From positions 62,001 to 126,000 of the forward strand of contig JASCOD010000002.1 in assembly GCA_029959615.1 (NCBI GenBank): a stretch of 64,000 nucleotides of DNA, written 5' to 3'. Below, one piece after another: positions 16,545 to 25,092 of the stretch. Source of the DNA: Flavobacteriaceae bacterium PS02338 (GTDB lineage Bacteria; Bacteroidota; Bacteroidia; Sphingobacteriales; Sphingobacteriaceae). The notes beneath the pieces were generated by a model that was given only the letters and a program-made list of their open reading frames with translations, was not told the DNA's origin and did no database searches. Position 1 is the first letter of the stretch; every line of letters starts with the position of its first letter. Position numbers and translations under genes: made by a program.

Positions 16545-16777
16545 AGCTCCATGTATGATATACATGCGTTCATGCATTACATGCAGAGTTCCTTGTATAG
16601 AATACATGCTTTCTTGTGTTGCACGCAGAACTCTTTGTACGGTATGCATGCTTTCTTGTATTGACTGCAAAGCTCCATGTATAGCATGTATGATTTATTG
16701 TATTGCACGCAAAGCTCCTTGTATGGTATGCATACTCTCTTGTGTTGTACGCAAAGCTCTTTGCATAACACACAAAG
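16545..16777. repeat. 42-bp tandem repeat array, five and a half units
   Basis: Units start at 16545, 16587, 16629, 16671 and 16713, with a shortened sixth from 16755. The consensus is AGCTCCTTGTATGGTATGCA then TGCTTTCTTGTATTGCACGCAA. The units are diverged. Because 42 is a multiple of three, open frames of 14-residue repeats appear on both strands, but these Cys/Tyr-rich frames start and end in the array and are not convincing genes. The rest of 16302-16975 holds only element copy A. Confidence 0.8.
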
Positions 16778-16975
16778 TAATTTTTTTAGACATTTTTGTA
16801 CAGATTTACGTAGGTTTTGCCCCATTTTTGACGAAATTGACCATTTTAAGTAAGTTTTGGTCGTTATTGTCTAAAAGTGTACACCCATTGCCGCTGGTAT
16901 TTGTGGCTTGTTGGCAACCTTGCTAATTTAGTTATCCATTCGGAAAATACATTTCGGATGTAAAAATCAAACTAC

Positions 16976-17596
16976 ATGAAAAAATCAAAACTTATTCTCG
17001 ATTACAACAGATTGTCTGATGCTGCTTTAAGTTTAAAGGCCATTAACATTAAAAACTCGCTAACAGGTAACGAGCATTTTCCGACCACCACGCCAAGTTT
17101 GGCCGATTTTACTTTGATACAAGAGGGATACGACATTGCACTCAGCAAAATTATTTCTGGCGACCGTATCCAAATTGCTTTAAAAAACCAAGCCCGTATA
17201 ACCTTATTGGCCAATTTGCGTCAATTGGCTTTAGATATAGATGCACAGGCCAACGGAGATCGTGCTAAGCTTTTAAGCAGTGGTTTCGATTTGGCTTCCA
17301 CTGGCGATGGCGCTACCAGCATTAGCGCACCCACCGAATTTAGAATTTTAGACGGCATGAACGCTGGCGAACTAAAGTTTACCTGCAAAAAGGTACCTAA
17401 TGCCGTTTCATACTTGTTTGAATATACCGATACAGTGCCTACCGAAGAAACCAATTGGAGTGTGCAGGCAGGTTCTAGCAGAGAACTTACCCTTAAAGGA
17501 TTACGTAGTGGCTCACGTATCTATGGCCGCATCAAAGCCGTGGGTAGGAGAGGCCAAGAAGCAAACTCGGAGGTATTGTCTAGGCTGGTACAGTAG
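16976..17596 (+). CDS. Fibronectin type III-like protein of unknown function
   Basis: 206 residues, start MKKSKLILDYNRLSD, no signal peptide. The first 110 residues are helical. From about residue 115 an FN3-like beta sandwich is suggested: ELKFTCKKVPNAVSYLFEYT, NWSVQAGSSRELTLKGL and RIYGRIKAVGRRGQE, matching the usual W, L and Y-x-V core positions. Similar small FN3 proteins without export signal occur scattered in Bacteroidota. It lies between the 42-bp array and element copy B. Confidence 0.6.
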   Translation: MKKSKLILDYNRLSDAALSLKAINIKNSLTGNEHFPTTTPSLADFTLIQEGYDIALSKIISGDRIQIALKNQARITLLANLRQLALDIDAQANGDRAKLLSSGFDLASTGDGATSISAPTEFRILDGMNAGELKFTCKKVPNAVSYLFEYTDTVPTEETNWSVQAGSSRELTLKGLRSGSRIYGRIKAVGRRGQEANSEVLSRLVQ

Positions 17597-17612
17597 TTTA
17601 ATTGTTGGTTGT

Positions 17613-17992
17613 ACCCTCTCTACCCTTTGGGCATCTCTCCCTGTTAGGGAGAGAATAGCTTATTTGAAAGTTAGTGGGATTACAGCTTTTATCTTTTTAG
17701 CATTCCCTTTGCTTCATACCATTATCTCCCTTAAAGGGTGAGAATAGTTTATGGGAAAGTTAGTGGGGCTACAGCTTTTATCTTTTAGCAGCTCCTTTGC
17801 TCCATACTATTCTCTCCCTAAAAAGGCGAGAATAGCTTATATGAAAGCTAGTAGGTATGTAGTTTTTATTTTTAGTATTCCTTTTGCTCCATGCTATTCT
17901 CTCCCTTTTAGGGAGAACCGATGCGTAGCGAGTTCATTAATACCAAAATAAATAACAAAACTATTAATAGATGCCCAAAGGGCAGAGAGGGT
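17613..17992. mobile_element. Modular inverted-repeat element, copy B (three internal units)
   Basis: 380 bp. The ends form a 24-bp inverted repeat with one mismatch (ACCCTCTCT, then A or G, then CCCTTTGGGCATCT). Inside are three diverged units of about 88 bp, each starting with a CTCTCCCT...AGGGAGAG mini-hairpin and containing GAATAGCTTAT, GAAAGTTAGTGGG, TACAGCTTTTATCTTTT, CCTTTGCT and CATACTATT. Then follow AGGGAGAACCGATGCG and the common tail. Small frames reading through the units are products of the repeat. Confidence 0.75.
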
Positions 17993-18036
17993 CTATAACA
18001 TCAGTTCGCCATATTTAAACATCATCCCAAAAACCT

Positions 18037-18384
18037 ATGGATCCAAAATCATTTAGAAGAAAACTACGTAAAAATCAAACCCATGCAGAAACTGTATTCT
18101 GGCAGCTAATTAGGACAAGTAAATTTTTAGATTTAAAGTTTAGACGACAACATACCATAGGTAGGTATACTGTTGATTTTTATTGTCCGAAAGTTAAGCT
18201 GATTGTAGAATTAGATGGAAGTTATCATGATAATGTAGGGCAATCAATATACGATCATGAAAGGGATGAATTTTTAAAGGCAAAAGGCTATCGTGTAATC
18301 AGGTTGAAAAATGATGCTGTCCTACAATATCCCGAAGTAGTATTGGAGCATTTGAAAGTTTTTTTGGGAATGAATGACTTGTAA
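18037..18384 (+). CDS. DUF559 endonuclease-domain protein
   Basis: 115 residues. The PD-(D/E)XK-like, Vsr-related DUF559 layout is clear: LRKNQTHAETVFWQLIR, KFRRQHTIGRYTVDFYCP, then LIVELDGSYHDN and GYRVIRLKNDAVLQYPE. D (in VDFYCP), E-L-D (in VELDG) and the GYRVIR strand are the expected nuclease positions. Its DNA target is unknown. It is enclosed by element copies B (45 bp upstream) and C (24 bp downstream), so it may be the enzyme that acts on, or travels with, those elements. Length is normal for the single-domain family. Confidence 0.85.
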   Translation: MDPKSFRRKLRKNQTHAETVFWQLIRTSKFLDLKFRRQHTIGRYTVDFYCPKVKLIVELDGSYHDNVGQSIYDHERDEFLKAKGYRVIRLKNDAVLQYPEVVLEHLKVFLGMNDL

Positions 18385-18407
18385 TACCGTATTTAATAGT
18401 TAGTTGT

Positions 18408-18615
18408 ACCCTCTCTGCCCTTTGGGCATCTCTCCCTGTTAGGGAGAGAATAGCTTATGGGAAAGTTAGTAGGTTTACAGTTTTTACTTTTTTAGCAGTC
18501 CCTTTGCTACATACTATTCTCTCCCTTTTAGGGAGAACCGTAGTGTAACGAAGCTCATTAATACAATTGAATAAAAGGTAGCAAGATATCAATAGATGGC
18601 GTAGCCAGAGAGGGT
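18408..18615. mobile_element. Modular inverted-repeat element, copy C (one internal unit)
   Basis: 208 bp bounded by ACCCTCTCT / AGAGAGGGT. It holds one 88-bp unit (CTCTCCCTGTTAGGGAGAG to CATACTATT), then AGGGAGAACCGTAGTG, AACGAAGCTCATTAATAC and AAGATATCAATAGATGGCG as in copy A. It begins 24 bp after the DUF559 stop codon and ends just before a terminator. Confidence 0.75.
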
Positions 18616-18630
18616 TTTTAAAACTTATAA

Positions 18631-18664
18631 AAAAAACTCCTAATCACGCGAATAGGAGTTTTTT
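18631..18664. terminator. Bidirectional intrinsic terminator
   Basis: AAAAAACTCCTA (18631-18642) and TAGGAGTTTTTT (18653-18664) form a 12-bp stem with A-run and T-run on either side. It ends the hexosaminidase gene on the minus strand (stop at 18681) and any plus-strand transcript from the DUF559 side. Confidence 0.85.
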
Positions 18665-18680
18665 TAACATCTATGTTTCT

Positions 18681-21275
18681 TTACTTTACTACTTTCACCG
18701 TTCTGCTACCTCTTCCCTCATTGTTAAATACCCTAAGTTTGATGTTGTTTTGATACGGAATAGAAGTAGTATACTTAGGACTTTGAGCGTTGGGTTCAGA
18801 TCCATCTACAGTATAGCGTATGGTTAAATCTGGGTACAACACATTAGCTTCAACTTTATCATCTTTCACGATGTAACCAGGCGTTGGTATACGATACTCA
18901 AATCCGCCTGCATAATAGTCTAACCTAGGCAATTCATTTTTGCTAATTCTATTTACAAAAGTAGACCAATCATATTTATACAATCTTTTGCGTAGATTTT
19001 CATGTTCTATCTTGTTCCACGCTGGGTCCTTTGCCCAAGCACGTTCAGCTAAGCCTAGTATTTTAGGTAGAAACAAATATTCGAAACGCTCTTTACTATG
19101 TAACACTTCGCTCCACAATGGTGCTTGTAAGCCTATGATGTTTGCCTTGGCATTTTCGTTCAGCTTATCCATATCTCTGTAGTAATTAGCAGGTAATGGA
19201 TTACCATATTGGTCTTCGGTTTGGTTGCTGTAATAGTCAAACGGTGTAAAGTTGAACGGTTTATCTACATCTACATAACCACCCCAATATTGACCAATTT
19301 CGTTATAATCTTTGTTGTAGGCTAAATCTAAGTACATATTGGTTACGTTGGTTAACACTACTTTATAACCGGCATTTGCTAGTTTGTAAGCCAAGTCTTC
19401 GTTACCTTTCAGATTGTTCCAAACATCGGTATGGAAGTTTTCATTAACAAAGCGAGTATCTAACACCATTTGTTTTTTGCCATTCACCAATTGCTTTTTT
19501 AAGCCAATTTCTTCCCATCCAGATAGGTAAAGACCTTTAGCTTTAAGCAAAGCATTTACATTTTTGAAATAGTAATGCCACAATTCATCCACGTTTTCGA
19601 TAGATTTATCTTTAGCTAACAGTGCTTCAACCGCAGGAGATTTTTCCCAAACGCCGGCTGGCACTTCATCGCCACCAAAATGAATGGTGTGTAATGGTGC
19701 GCCCGCTGCTTTGTACATGGCAACAGTTTCATCAATAATTTTTCCAATAAAGTTGTAAACGGAAGGTAGTGCAGGGTTAATTACGTTATCGCTAAAACCT
19801 TGAACGGAACGATAAACAGATCTGTCTTGTAAATCTCTTAATAGATATTGTTTGGCTTCTTTAGACTTTCCAGCCTTTATGAGGCGTTTGTAACGGGCAT
19901 CCATTGCTTTAATTGCAGCTCTGGCATGTCCCGGTGTTTCGTACTCTGGAATAATTTTAATATGTCTGGCAGTAGCGTATTTTAAAATCTCAATAAAATC
20001 AGCTTTGCTTAAATGGCCGCTCCCATATGGATTGCTAACATTAGGACCAGAACCATAAGAAGGAAACAAATGTGCATCTTCAGTTAAAGTATGTCCACGT
20101 CTACCACCAACTTGAGTAAGTTCTGGTAAGCCTTCAATTTCAATTCTCCAACCTTCATCATCATTAAAATGTAAGTGAAAGACGTTGATTTTATAAAAAG
20201 AAAGCACATCTAATACTTTCAGGATTTGAACTTTGGGTTGGAAATTTCTAGAAATATCCATCATAAAAGCACGGTGAGGAAATCTAGGCTCGTCAGTAAC
20301 TTTACAAAACGGAAGTTCTATACGTGTTTGTTTAGCTTTCCAAGCAGTGCCAGGCATTAAGCTTTTTAACGTTTGGATGCCATAAAAAGCACCTGCAGGT
20401 TTTGCGGCAAAAATGGTAATTCCTTCCGCTTTGATTTCTAATACATAAGCTTCTGCTGCTAAATTTTCATCGAGTTTTAGTATGATTTTTTCATCGGTAA
20501 GTTCTGCCACGGTAATTTCTGATGGATCGATATCAGCTTCCTTTTTACCTTTCGTTGCATTTTTTTTAGGTTTAGACGAATCTTCTCTGCCATCAGTTAG
20601 TACTTTTTCAAGTTCGGCTCTAAAGTATTCTCTTTCCTTTTCAAAAATTGGATCAGCAATGATACTTGGATTGTTAGTTAAGCGAAATGTGCCACCTCCA
20701 TTTTCGTAGTTAAGTGGCGTAGGTAAAATAGGTTTCAGATTAAAGGCGTCTATTTCACTTCTTAATTTATTTTGCTCATAAATTTGCTTAGCAATGACTT
20801 TTTCTTGTTCGGTGTAATCAACTTTAGAGACGTTTTTTAGTGATAAGACTACCGGTTTTGATGGTTGACTGTCGTAAACGATATAAAAGCCTTCTGAATA
20901 ATCGGTAATGTTTTTTAAGCTTCTAGATAATATTTTAACACTGACCGACTGCTTTGGTGCAATGCCTTTAAAGCTTTTGCTAGGTGTAACTGTGAACAGA
21001 TCGCCGTTAAGGTGTGTAATTTTTAAACTCAGCGAATCTATCTCCGCATTGCGTGGATTGCCGGAGTTGAAATATATTTTCCAACCCGAAGCTGGAAATG
21101 GGGTGGAAGATGGGTTAGTTAAAACTAATTCCGAAAGTGTATTCCCTGTATTTTTATGATTTGTTTCTAGAATATTCCAAGTTAAATTCACCTTCTGTGG
21201 CACCATCTTTTTTTGAGCATACGTTTGAACGGCAATGAACAATAAGCAAAAGCTCGTAAATAATTTCTGTTTCAT
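18681..21275 (-). CDS. GH20 beta-N-acetylhexosaminidase, chitobiase type
   Basis: Start chosen at MKQKLFTSFCLLFIAVQTYAQ, giving a signal peptide (864 residues); an upstream ATG at 21335 would add 20 unlikely residues. Order: N-terminal CHB_HEX-like carbohydrate-binding domain (LTWNILETN, GWKIYFN), a GH20b-type alpha/beta domain (residues 180-310), the GH20 barrel with RAFMMDISRNFQ, FHLHFNDDEGWR and HFGGDE (532-537; D536-E537 catalytic pair), and a C-terminal chitobiase-type beta domain (YPDLTIRYTVDGSEPN). It removes GlcNAc from chitobiose or related oligosaccharides in the periplasm or outside. It opens the right half of the GlcNAc locus. Confidence 0.9.
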   Translation of the reverse strand: MKQKLFTSFCLLFIAVQTYAQKKMVPQKVNLTWNILETNHKNTGNTLSELVLTNPSSTPFPASGWKIYFNSGNPRNAEIDSLSLKITHLNGDLFTVTPSKSFKGIAPKQSVSVKILSRSLKNITDYSEGFYIVYDSQPSKPVVLSLKNVSKVDYTEQEKVIAKQIYEQNKLRSEIDAFNLKPILPTPLNYENGGGTFRLTNNPSIIADPIFEKEREYFRAELEKVLTDGREDSSKPKKNATKGKKEADIDPSEITVAELTDEKIILKLDENLAAEAYVLEIKAEGITIFAAKPAGAFYGIQTLKSLMPGTAWKAKQTRIELPFCKVTDEPRFPHRAFMMDISRNFQPKVQILKVLDVLSFYKINVFHLHFNDDEGWRIEIEGLPELTQVGGRRGHTLTEDAHLFPSYGSGPNVSNPYGSGHLSKADFIEILKYATARHIKIIPEYETPGHARAAIKAMDARYKRLIKAGKSKEAKQYLLRDLQDRSVYRSVQGFSDNVINPALPSVYNFIGKIIDETVAMYKAAGAPLHTIHFGGDEVPAGVWEKSPAVEALLAKDKSIENVDELWHYYFKNVNALLKAKGLYLSGWEEIGLKKQLVNGKKQMVLDTRFVNENFHTDVWNNLKGNEDLAYKLANAGYKVVLTNVTNMYLDLAYNKDYNEIGQYWGGYVDVDKPFNFTPFDYYSNQTEDQYGNPLPANYYRDMDKLNENAKANIIGLQAPLWSEVLHSKERFEYLFLPKILGLAERAWAKDPAWNKIEHENLRKRLYKYDWSTFVNRISKNELPRLDYYAGGFEYRIPTPGYIVKDDKVEANVLYPDLTIRYTVDGSEPNAQSPKYTTSIPYQNNIKLRVFNNEGRGSRTVKVVK

Positions 21276-21598
21276 GTATTTTATATTTAGTTCTTTTTGA
21301 TTAAAATCAATTTTATAATATCTATTCATATGCAATCTTCAAATAAACTTGATGTCCAGCCTAAGTAGAAAATCTACGTTACCGTAATAACGGCCTTGGC
21401 CTGTTCGGGAAGCACAGATTAGCCACTCCACTAACTTTAACAGAACAGGGCGCAGCCGTGGCTTTTATTTATGTTTAATTATTTTTTAGGTATAAATGAA
21501 CTTCGCTGACGCTTCGGTTTTGTCTACTTTTTCAGCTATAGGAAAAAGTAGAACTCGCGGTAGCGGTAGAACCAATTGAAGTTGTTGTATCAAACTTC
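21276..21598. other. Intergenic region with one clear hairpin
   Basis: Contains a TTGATTAAAATCAA palindrome (21297-21310) 22 bp upstream of the hexosaminidase start and an 11-bp perfect stem TCTACTTTTTC / GAAAAAGTAGA (21523-21552), the latter a dispersed-repeat type. No gene is visible. The hairpin is about 45 bp after the NagX-like stop codon and may help end that transcript. Confidence 0.5.
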
Positions 21599-22732
21599 TT
21601 AAACCTTTACGTATATCTTCTTCTTATCAAGGATTAGTCCTATAACCCAAAGCAATAGCATATAAAGTATGGCAAACACGAGAGAAGCATTTTTATCCGC
21701 CAACCAACTAGTTAAAGCATTTGTGTAGAACAAAGAAGGTAAAGCAGAACCGTCAATTTTAATGAGGTACAAAAGCTTCATAATTACCCATGCAAGAATG
21801 TAAATGAACAGTGCGTTTTTACCAAAGACCTCAAAAAAGTAAGTCCACTTTTTGAAATTAAGTACATCAATTAATGCAATTAATAAACCTGTGATGACTA
21901 AATCCCAACCTAAAGAGAAAAGCACATAAGAGCTTGTCCAAATAGGTTTGTTGATAGGAAAGCTGTAGTTCCATACAAAACCGATAGCTAAAAAAGCAAC
22001 GCCTACCCCAACCAAACGATAAACAGCGGTAGGGTTATTGCCCTGTTTTTGAAGATATCTGCCAGTGAGGTAGCCAATTAACACATTTACGATAGCAGGA
22101 AAAGTACTCAATAACCCTTCTGGATCGAAAGCAACACCAAAACCTTGATATAAATTCTTGCTGTTGAAGAGGAAATCATCTAAAGCTTTGGCTGCATTTC
22201 CTGCTAAGCCATAAGGATCACCTTCAACGCCTAAATAATACAAAATACCCCAGTAAGAAAGTAATATTGCTGCACTTATAGTTGCAATGGCTGTTGTTTT
22301 TCTAAAGAAATAGATAATTAAACTTCCGAAGAAATAGCATAATGCAATACGCTGTAAAACCCCAAATATTCTAACTTCTAGGAAATTCTTTAGTGAAACA
22401 CTGCCATCTTCACCAAATACTACGAAGGGAAAAAGATTGAGTAGTAGACCAATGATGAATATAATGAGCGCTCGTTTGGCTACTTTTTTAAAGAAATCTC
22501 CAAAAGAAACCTCTTCTAATTTTTTTAAGCTAAAGCTTAGCGCATTTCCTACTACAAAAAGAAAGGTAGGGAATACAAGGTCTGTTAAGGTAAACCCATG
22601 CCAGTCTGCGTGTTTAAAAGGTGCGTAGATATTGCTCCAATCACCGGGAGTGTTTACTACAATCATTAAAGCGACCGTTAATCCTCGTAAAACATCTAAG
22701 GACAGGTACCTCTGCGAAATGGTTTTCTTCAT
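21599..22732 (-). CDS. NagX-like membrane acyltransferase (heparan-alpha-glucosaminide N-acetyltransferase family), copy 1
   Basis: 377 residues with about ten membrane spans. The start SLDVLRGLTVALMIVVNTPG with WHGFTLTDLVFPTFLFVVGN is the signature of the DUF1624/DUF5009 family related to human HGSNAT and the bacterial GlcNAc-locus protein NagX. The known relative transfers acetyl groups across a membrane to glucosamine; the bacterial reaction is not settled. It is divergent from nagB, with which it shares a promoter region containing a 9-bp-arm palindrome, and it has a close paralogue immediately after nagB. Confidence 0.8.
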   Translation of the reverse strand: MKKTISQRYLSLDVLRGLTVALMIVVNTPGDWSNIYAPFKHADWHGFTLTDLVFPTFLFVVGNALSFSLKKLEEVSFGDFFKKVAKRALIIFIIGLLLNLFPFVVFGEDGSVSLKNFLEVRIFGVLQRIALCYFFGSLIIYFFRKTTAIATISAAILLSYWGILYYLGVEGDPYGLAGNAAKALDDFLFNSKNLYQGFGVAFDPEGLLSTFPAIVNVLIGYLTGRYLQKQGNNPTAVYRLVGVGVAFLAIGFVWNYSFPINKPIWTSSYVLFSLGWDLVITGLLIALIDVLNFKKWTYFFEVFGKNALFIYILAWVIMKLLYLIKIDGSALPSLFYTNALTSWLADKNASLVFAILYMLLLWVIGLILDKKKIYVKV

Positions 22733-22820
22733 AATTTTTATAGTTCAGGTTAAAGCGTTTTATAGACGCCTTTTAAGTTTTATTTGGTTGTTGAAGAACG
22801 TGTGTTAAACAAAAATATAA

Positions 22821-22846
22821 ATTTTTCGTTAACGTACACGAAAAAT
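22821..22846. promoter_or_regulatory. Candidate operator between divergent nagX-like and nagB genes
   Basis: ATTTTTCGT (22821-22829) and ACGAAAAAT (22838-22846) are perfect inverted arms separated by 8 bp; CGTTAACG inside is itself palindromic, as in many LacI-family operators. It lies about 90 bp from each start codon in the divergent region, a fitting place for one regulator to control both sides. No regulator gene is in the locus. Confidence 0.55.
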
Positions 22847-22934
22847 ATTAATTTAGCTAAATATTTAATAGATAGAGGAGAGGAATACTTCTTTAAATTA
22901 AGTGAAATAACCAATCAAACCTAATAAATTTAAG

Positions 22935-23696
22935 ATGACAAACATTGTTGAAACCAAATTAGATGTAAGGATTTACGAAGACAGAAAAAGCATGGGAGCT
23001 GCTGCTGCAGAGAAATTTGCAAAAGAAGTAACCGCTCTTTTGAAAATTAAGGAAGAAATAAACGTGGTTTTTGCTGCTGCACCTTCGCAAAACGATTTTT
23101 TGCAAGCCTTAGACTATGAAAATTTAGATTGGAGTAAGATCAACGCTTTCCATATGGACGAATATATTGGCTTAGCTGGCGATGCACCGCAAGGTTTTGG
23201 AAATTTCTTGAAACATCGCTTGTTTGATAAGTTCAATTTCAAATCGGTAAATTATTTAAATGGCAATGCCGATGATATTATGGGAGAATGTAATCGCTAT
23301 ACCTCTTTATTACGGCAACATCCAACTGATATTGTTTGTATGGGTATTGGAGAAAATGGACACTTGGCCTTTAACGACCCACCTGTAGCAGATTTTGAAG
23401 ATAAGCATACCGTAAAAGTAGTACAACTGGATGAGGTTTGTAGGCAACAGCAAGTAAACGATGGTTGTTTTGCGGCTTTGGTTGAAGTTCCAAAAGAAGC
23501 ATTAACGTTAACTATTCCAGCTTTATTAAGTGCTAGCTATATCAATTGCGTAGTGCCTGGACCAACTAAAGCCGAAGCGGTAAATCATACCTTAAATAGT
23601 GAAATCAGTACGGGAAATCCGGCAACTATATTGAGAGTGCACCCGAATGCAGTGTTGTTTCTAGATCAGGATAGCAGTAAGCTGTTAAATTCATAG
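22935..23696 (+). CDS. nagB: Glucosamine-6-phosphate deaminase
   Basis: 253 residues, typical of the NagB/6-phosphogluconolactonase-like fold. FHMDEYIGL holds the catalytic Asp75-Glu76 region, and GIGENGHLAFNDPP with the loop histidine follows at about 138; VVPGPTKAEAV is the late family motif. It isomerises and deaminates GlcN-6-P to fructose-6-P and ammonia, the step after NagA. It heads a two-gene unit with the second NagX-like gene 10 bp downstream, and faces the first NagX-like gene across a palindromic control region. Confidence 0.9.
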   Translation: MTNIVETKLDVRIYEDRKSMGAAAAEKFAKEVTALLKIKEEINVVFAAAPSQNDFLQALDYENLDWSKINAFHMDEYIGLAGDAPQGFGNFLKHRLFDKFNFKSVNYLNGNADDIMGECNRYTSLLRQHPTDIVCMGIGENGHLAFNDPPVADFEDKHTVKVVQLDEVCRQQQVNDGCFAALVEVPKEALTLTIPALLSASYINCVVPGPTKAEAVNHTLNSEISTGNPATILRVHPNAVLFLDQDSSKLLNS

Positions 23697-23706
23697 TTTT
23701 AACGAT

Positions 23707-24846
23707 ATGGGCGAGCAAGCTTTAAATCCAATGCAGAGCAGGTATCTCTCTTTAGATGTATTAAGGGGACTTACTGTAGCTTTGATGATTGTAGTAAATA
23801 CCCCTGGCGACTGGAGCAATATCTACGCACCGCTTAAGCACTCTGATTGGCATGGTTACACACCAACTGATTGGGTTTTCCCAACTTTTTTGTTCGTAGT
23901 GGGCAATGCTTTAAGCTTTAGCATGAAGAAGATGGGACAAATGACTGCTTCGCAATTTCTTCCGAAGGTTTTTAAAAGAACGGCGATCATCTTCCTCATA
24001 GGTTTGTTCCTCAATGGATTTCCATTTTTTCACTACGAGGAAGATCAAATCGTATTCAATAACTTGTCAGATATTAGGCTGTGGGGCGTGCTGCAACGAA
24101 TTGCGGTATGTTATTGCTTGGCTAGTTTAATGGTGTTTTATTTCAAAAAAACTACCGTAGTTATTTCAAGTATTGCTATTCTTTTAGGTTACTGGGCCAT
24201 ATTGCATTTCTTCGGAGACCAACCAGATCCTTACAGTTTAGAAGGAAATGCCATTGGAAAAGTAGATTTGGCCTATCTGCCAGTTAAAAATATCTACAAA
24301 TATTATCCTATACCTTTTGATCCGCTTGGTTTATTAAGTACGTTGCCAGCCATTGTAAATGTAATTGCTGGTTATTTTACAGGATTGTTTATCCAAAAGA
24401 ACAGTAACAACCTTTCTTCTGTATGGAAGTTAACCCTAGCTGGTTTGGTTATCGTTTTGGTTTCTTATGCATGGGATATTTATTTTCCAATTAATAAACC
24501 GCTATGGACCAGTACTTATGTACTTTGTTCTTTAGGTTACGATTTAATTATCATCGCTATATTGATGCTACTCATTGAAATTTGGCAAATCAAACGTTGG
24601 GCTTATTTCTTCGAAGTGTTTGGAAAAAATCCTTTATTTATTTATGTACTAGCTTGGTTGGTAATTAGTGCTATGGGGGTAATTCGCATTGAAGACAGAC
24701 CGCTGAAGGGAATTGTTTATAATACAGGTTTTGCAGACTGGTTAACGCCAATTAATGCCTCGCTATGGTTTGCTATAGTGTATATGCTGATAATGTGGGT
24801 AATTGGTGTGGTGTTGGATAAAAAGAAGATTTACGTTAAGGTTTAA
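23707..24846 (+). CDS. NagX-like membrane acyltransferase, copy 2
   Basis: 379 residues, clearly paralogous to the 21599-22732 protein: the first 35 membrane-proximal residues are almost identical, and both end LDKKKIYVKV. About ten membrane spans; the WHGYTPTDWVFPTFLF motif follows the first span. The 10-bp gap to nagB indicates one transcript. Two copies in one locus may serve different substrates or supply subunits of one complex; this is inference. Confidence 0.8.
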   Translation: MGEQALNPMQSRYLSLDVLRGLTVALMIVVNTPGDWSNIYAPLKHSDWHGYTPTDWVFPTFLFVVGNALSFSMKKMGQMTASQFLPKVFKRTAIIFLIGLFLNGFPFFHYEEDQIVFNNLSDIRLWGVLQRIAVCYCLASLMVFYFKKTTVVISSIAILLGYWAILHFFGDQPDPYSLEGNAIGKVDLAYLPVKNIYKYYPIPFDPLGLLSTLPAIVNVIAGYFTGLFIQKNSNNLSSVWKLTLAGLVIVLVSYAWDIYFPINKPLWTSTYVLCSLGYDLIIIAILMLLIEIWQIKRWAYFFEVFGKNPLFIYVLAWLVISAMGVIRIEDRPLKGIVYNTGFADWLTPINASLWFAIVYMLIMWVIGVVLDKKKIYVKV

Positions 24847-24909
24847 CCTCCTGCGAAAATGAGAGTAAACTCTCCTAATGTGGATAGATGGTCCTTAAGC
24901 ACCGTGTGT

Positions 24910-24925
24910 CCCCCTTCGGAGGGGG
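24910..24925. repeat. Short GC-rich hairpin CCCCCTTCGGAGGGGG
   Basis: Six-bp stem with a TCGG loop, followed by GATTTAAGAGGGAGG. It is of the same general type as the hairpin near 3.3 kb, a common Bacteroidota extragenic palindrome. About 60 bp after the second NagX-like gene. Confidence 0.55.
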
Positions 24926-25042
24926 ATTTAAGAGGGAGGAAAATAATGATGTCCATACGGATAGGGCATATCTGGACAGGTCTGTCGCTAAATGCACAAC
25001 AGGTTACCATATCTTTATTAAAAGACTCCATAAATGAGCAAA

Positions 25043-25062
25043 GCCCCGACATCCGTCGGGGC
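25043..25062 (-). terminator. Likely terminator of the TonB/lipoprotein operon
   Basis: GCCCCGAC and GTCGGGGC form an 8-bp perfect GC-rich stem with a four-base loop; on the minus strand it is followed by TTTGCTC. It is 30 bp after the stop of the small His-rich lipoprotein, the last gene of the minus-strand operon. The T-run is weak. Confidence 0.55.
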
Positions 25063-25092
25063 CATTGCTACTAACCTAAACAAACTATTATT

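Noticed and set aside
16545..16777. Possible CRISPR array
   Set aside because: The 42-bp units are contiguous, without unique spacers, and no cas genes are near.
16555..16926. Cys-rich plus-strand frame and its minus-strand counterparts over the tandem array
   Set aside because: They arise because the unit length is a multiple of three; no ribosome site, signal or family likeness is seen.
17400..17951. Plus-strand frames over element copy B
   Set aside because: They overlap the end of the FN3-like gene and run through the internal repeat units; composition follows the repeat.
21297..21310. TTGATTAAAATCAA as an Fnr site for the hexosaminidase gene
   Set aside because: It is only 22 bp from the start codon, has no promoter element at the 51.5-bp spacing seen for the other two sites, and such AT-rich palindromes arise by chance here.
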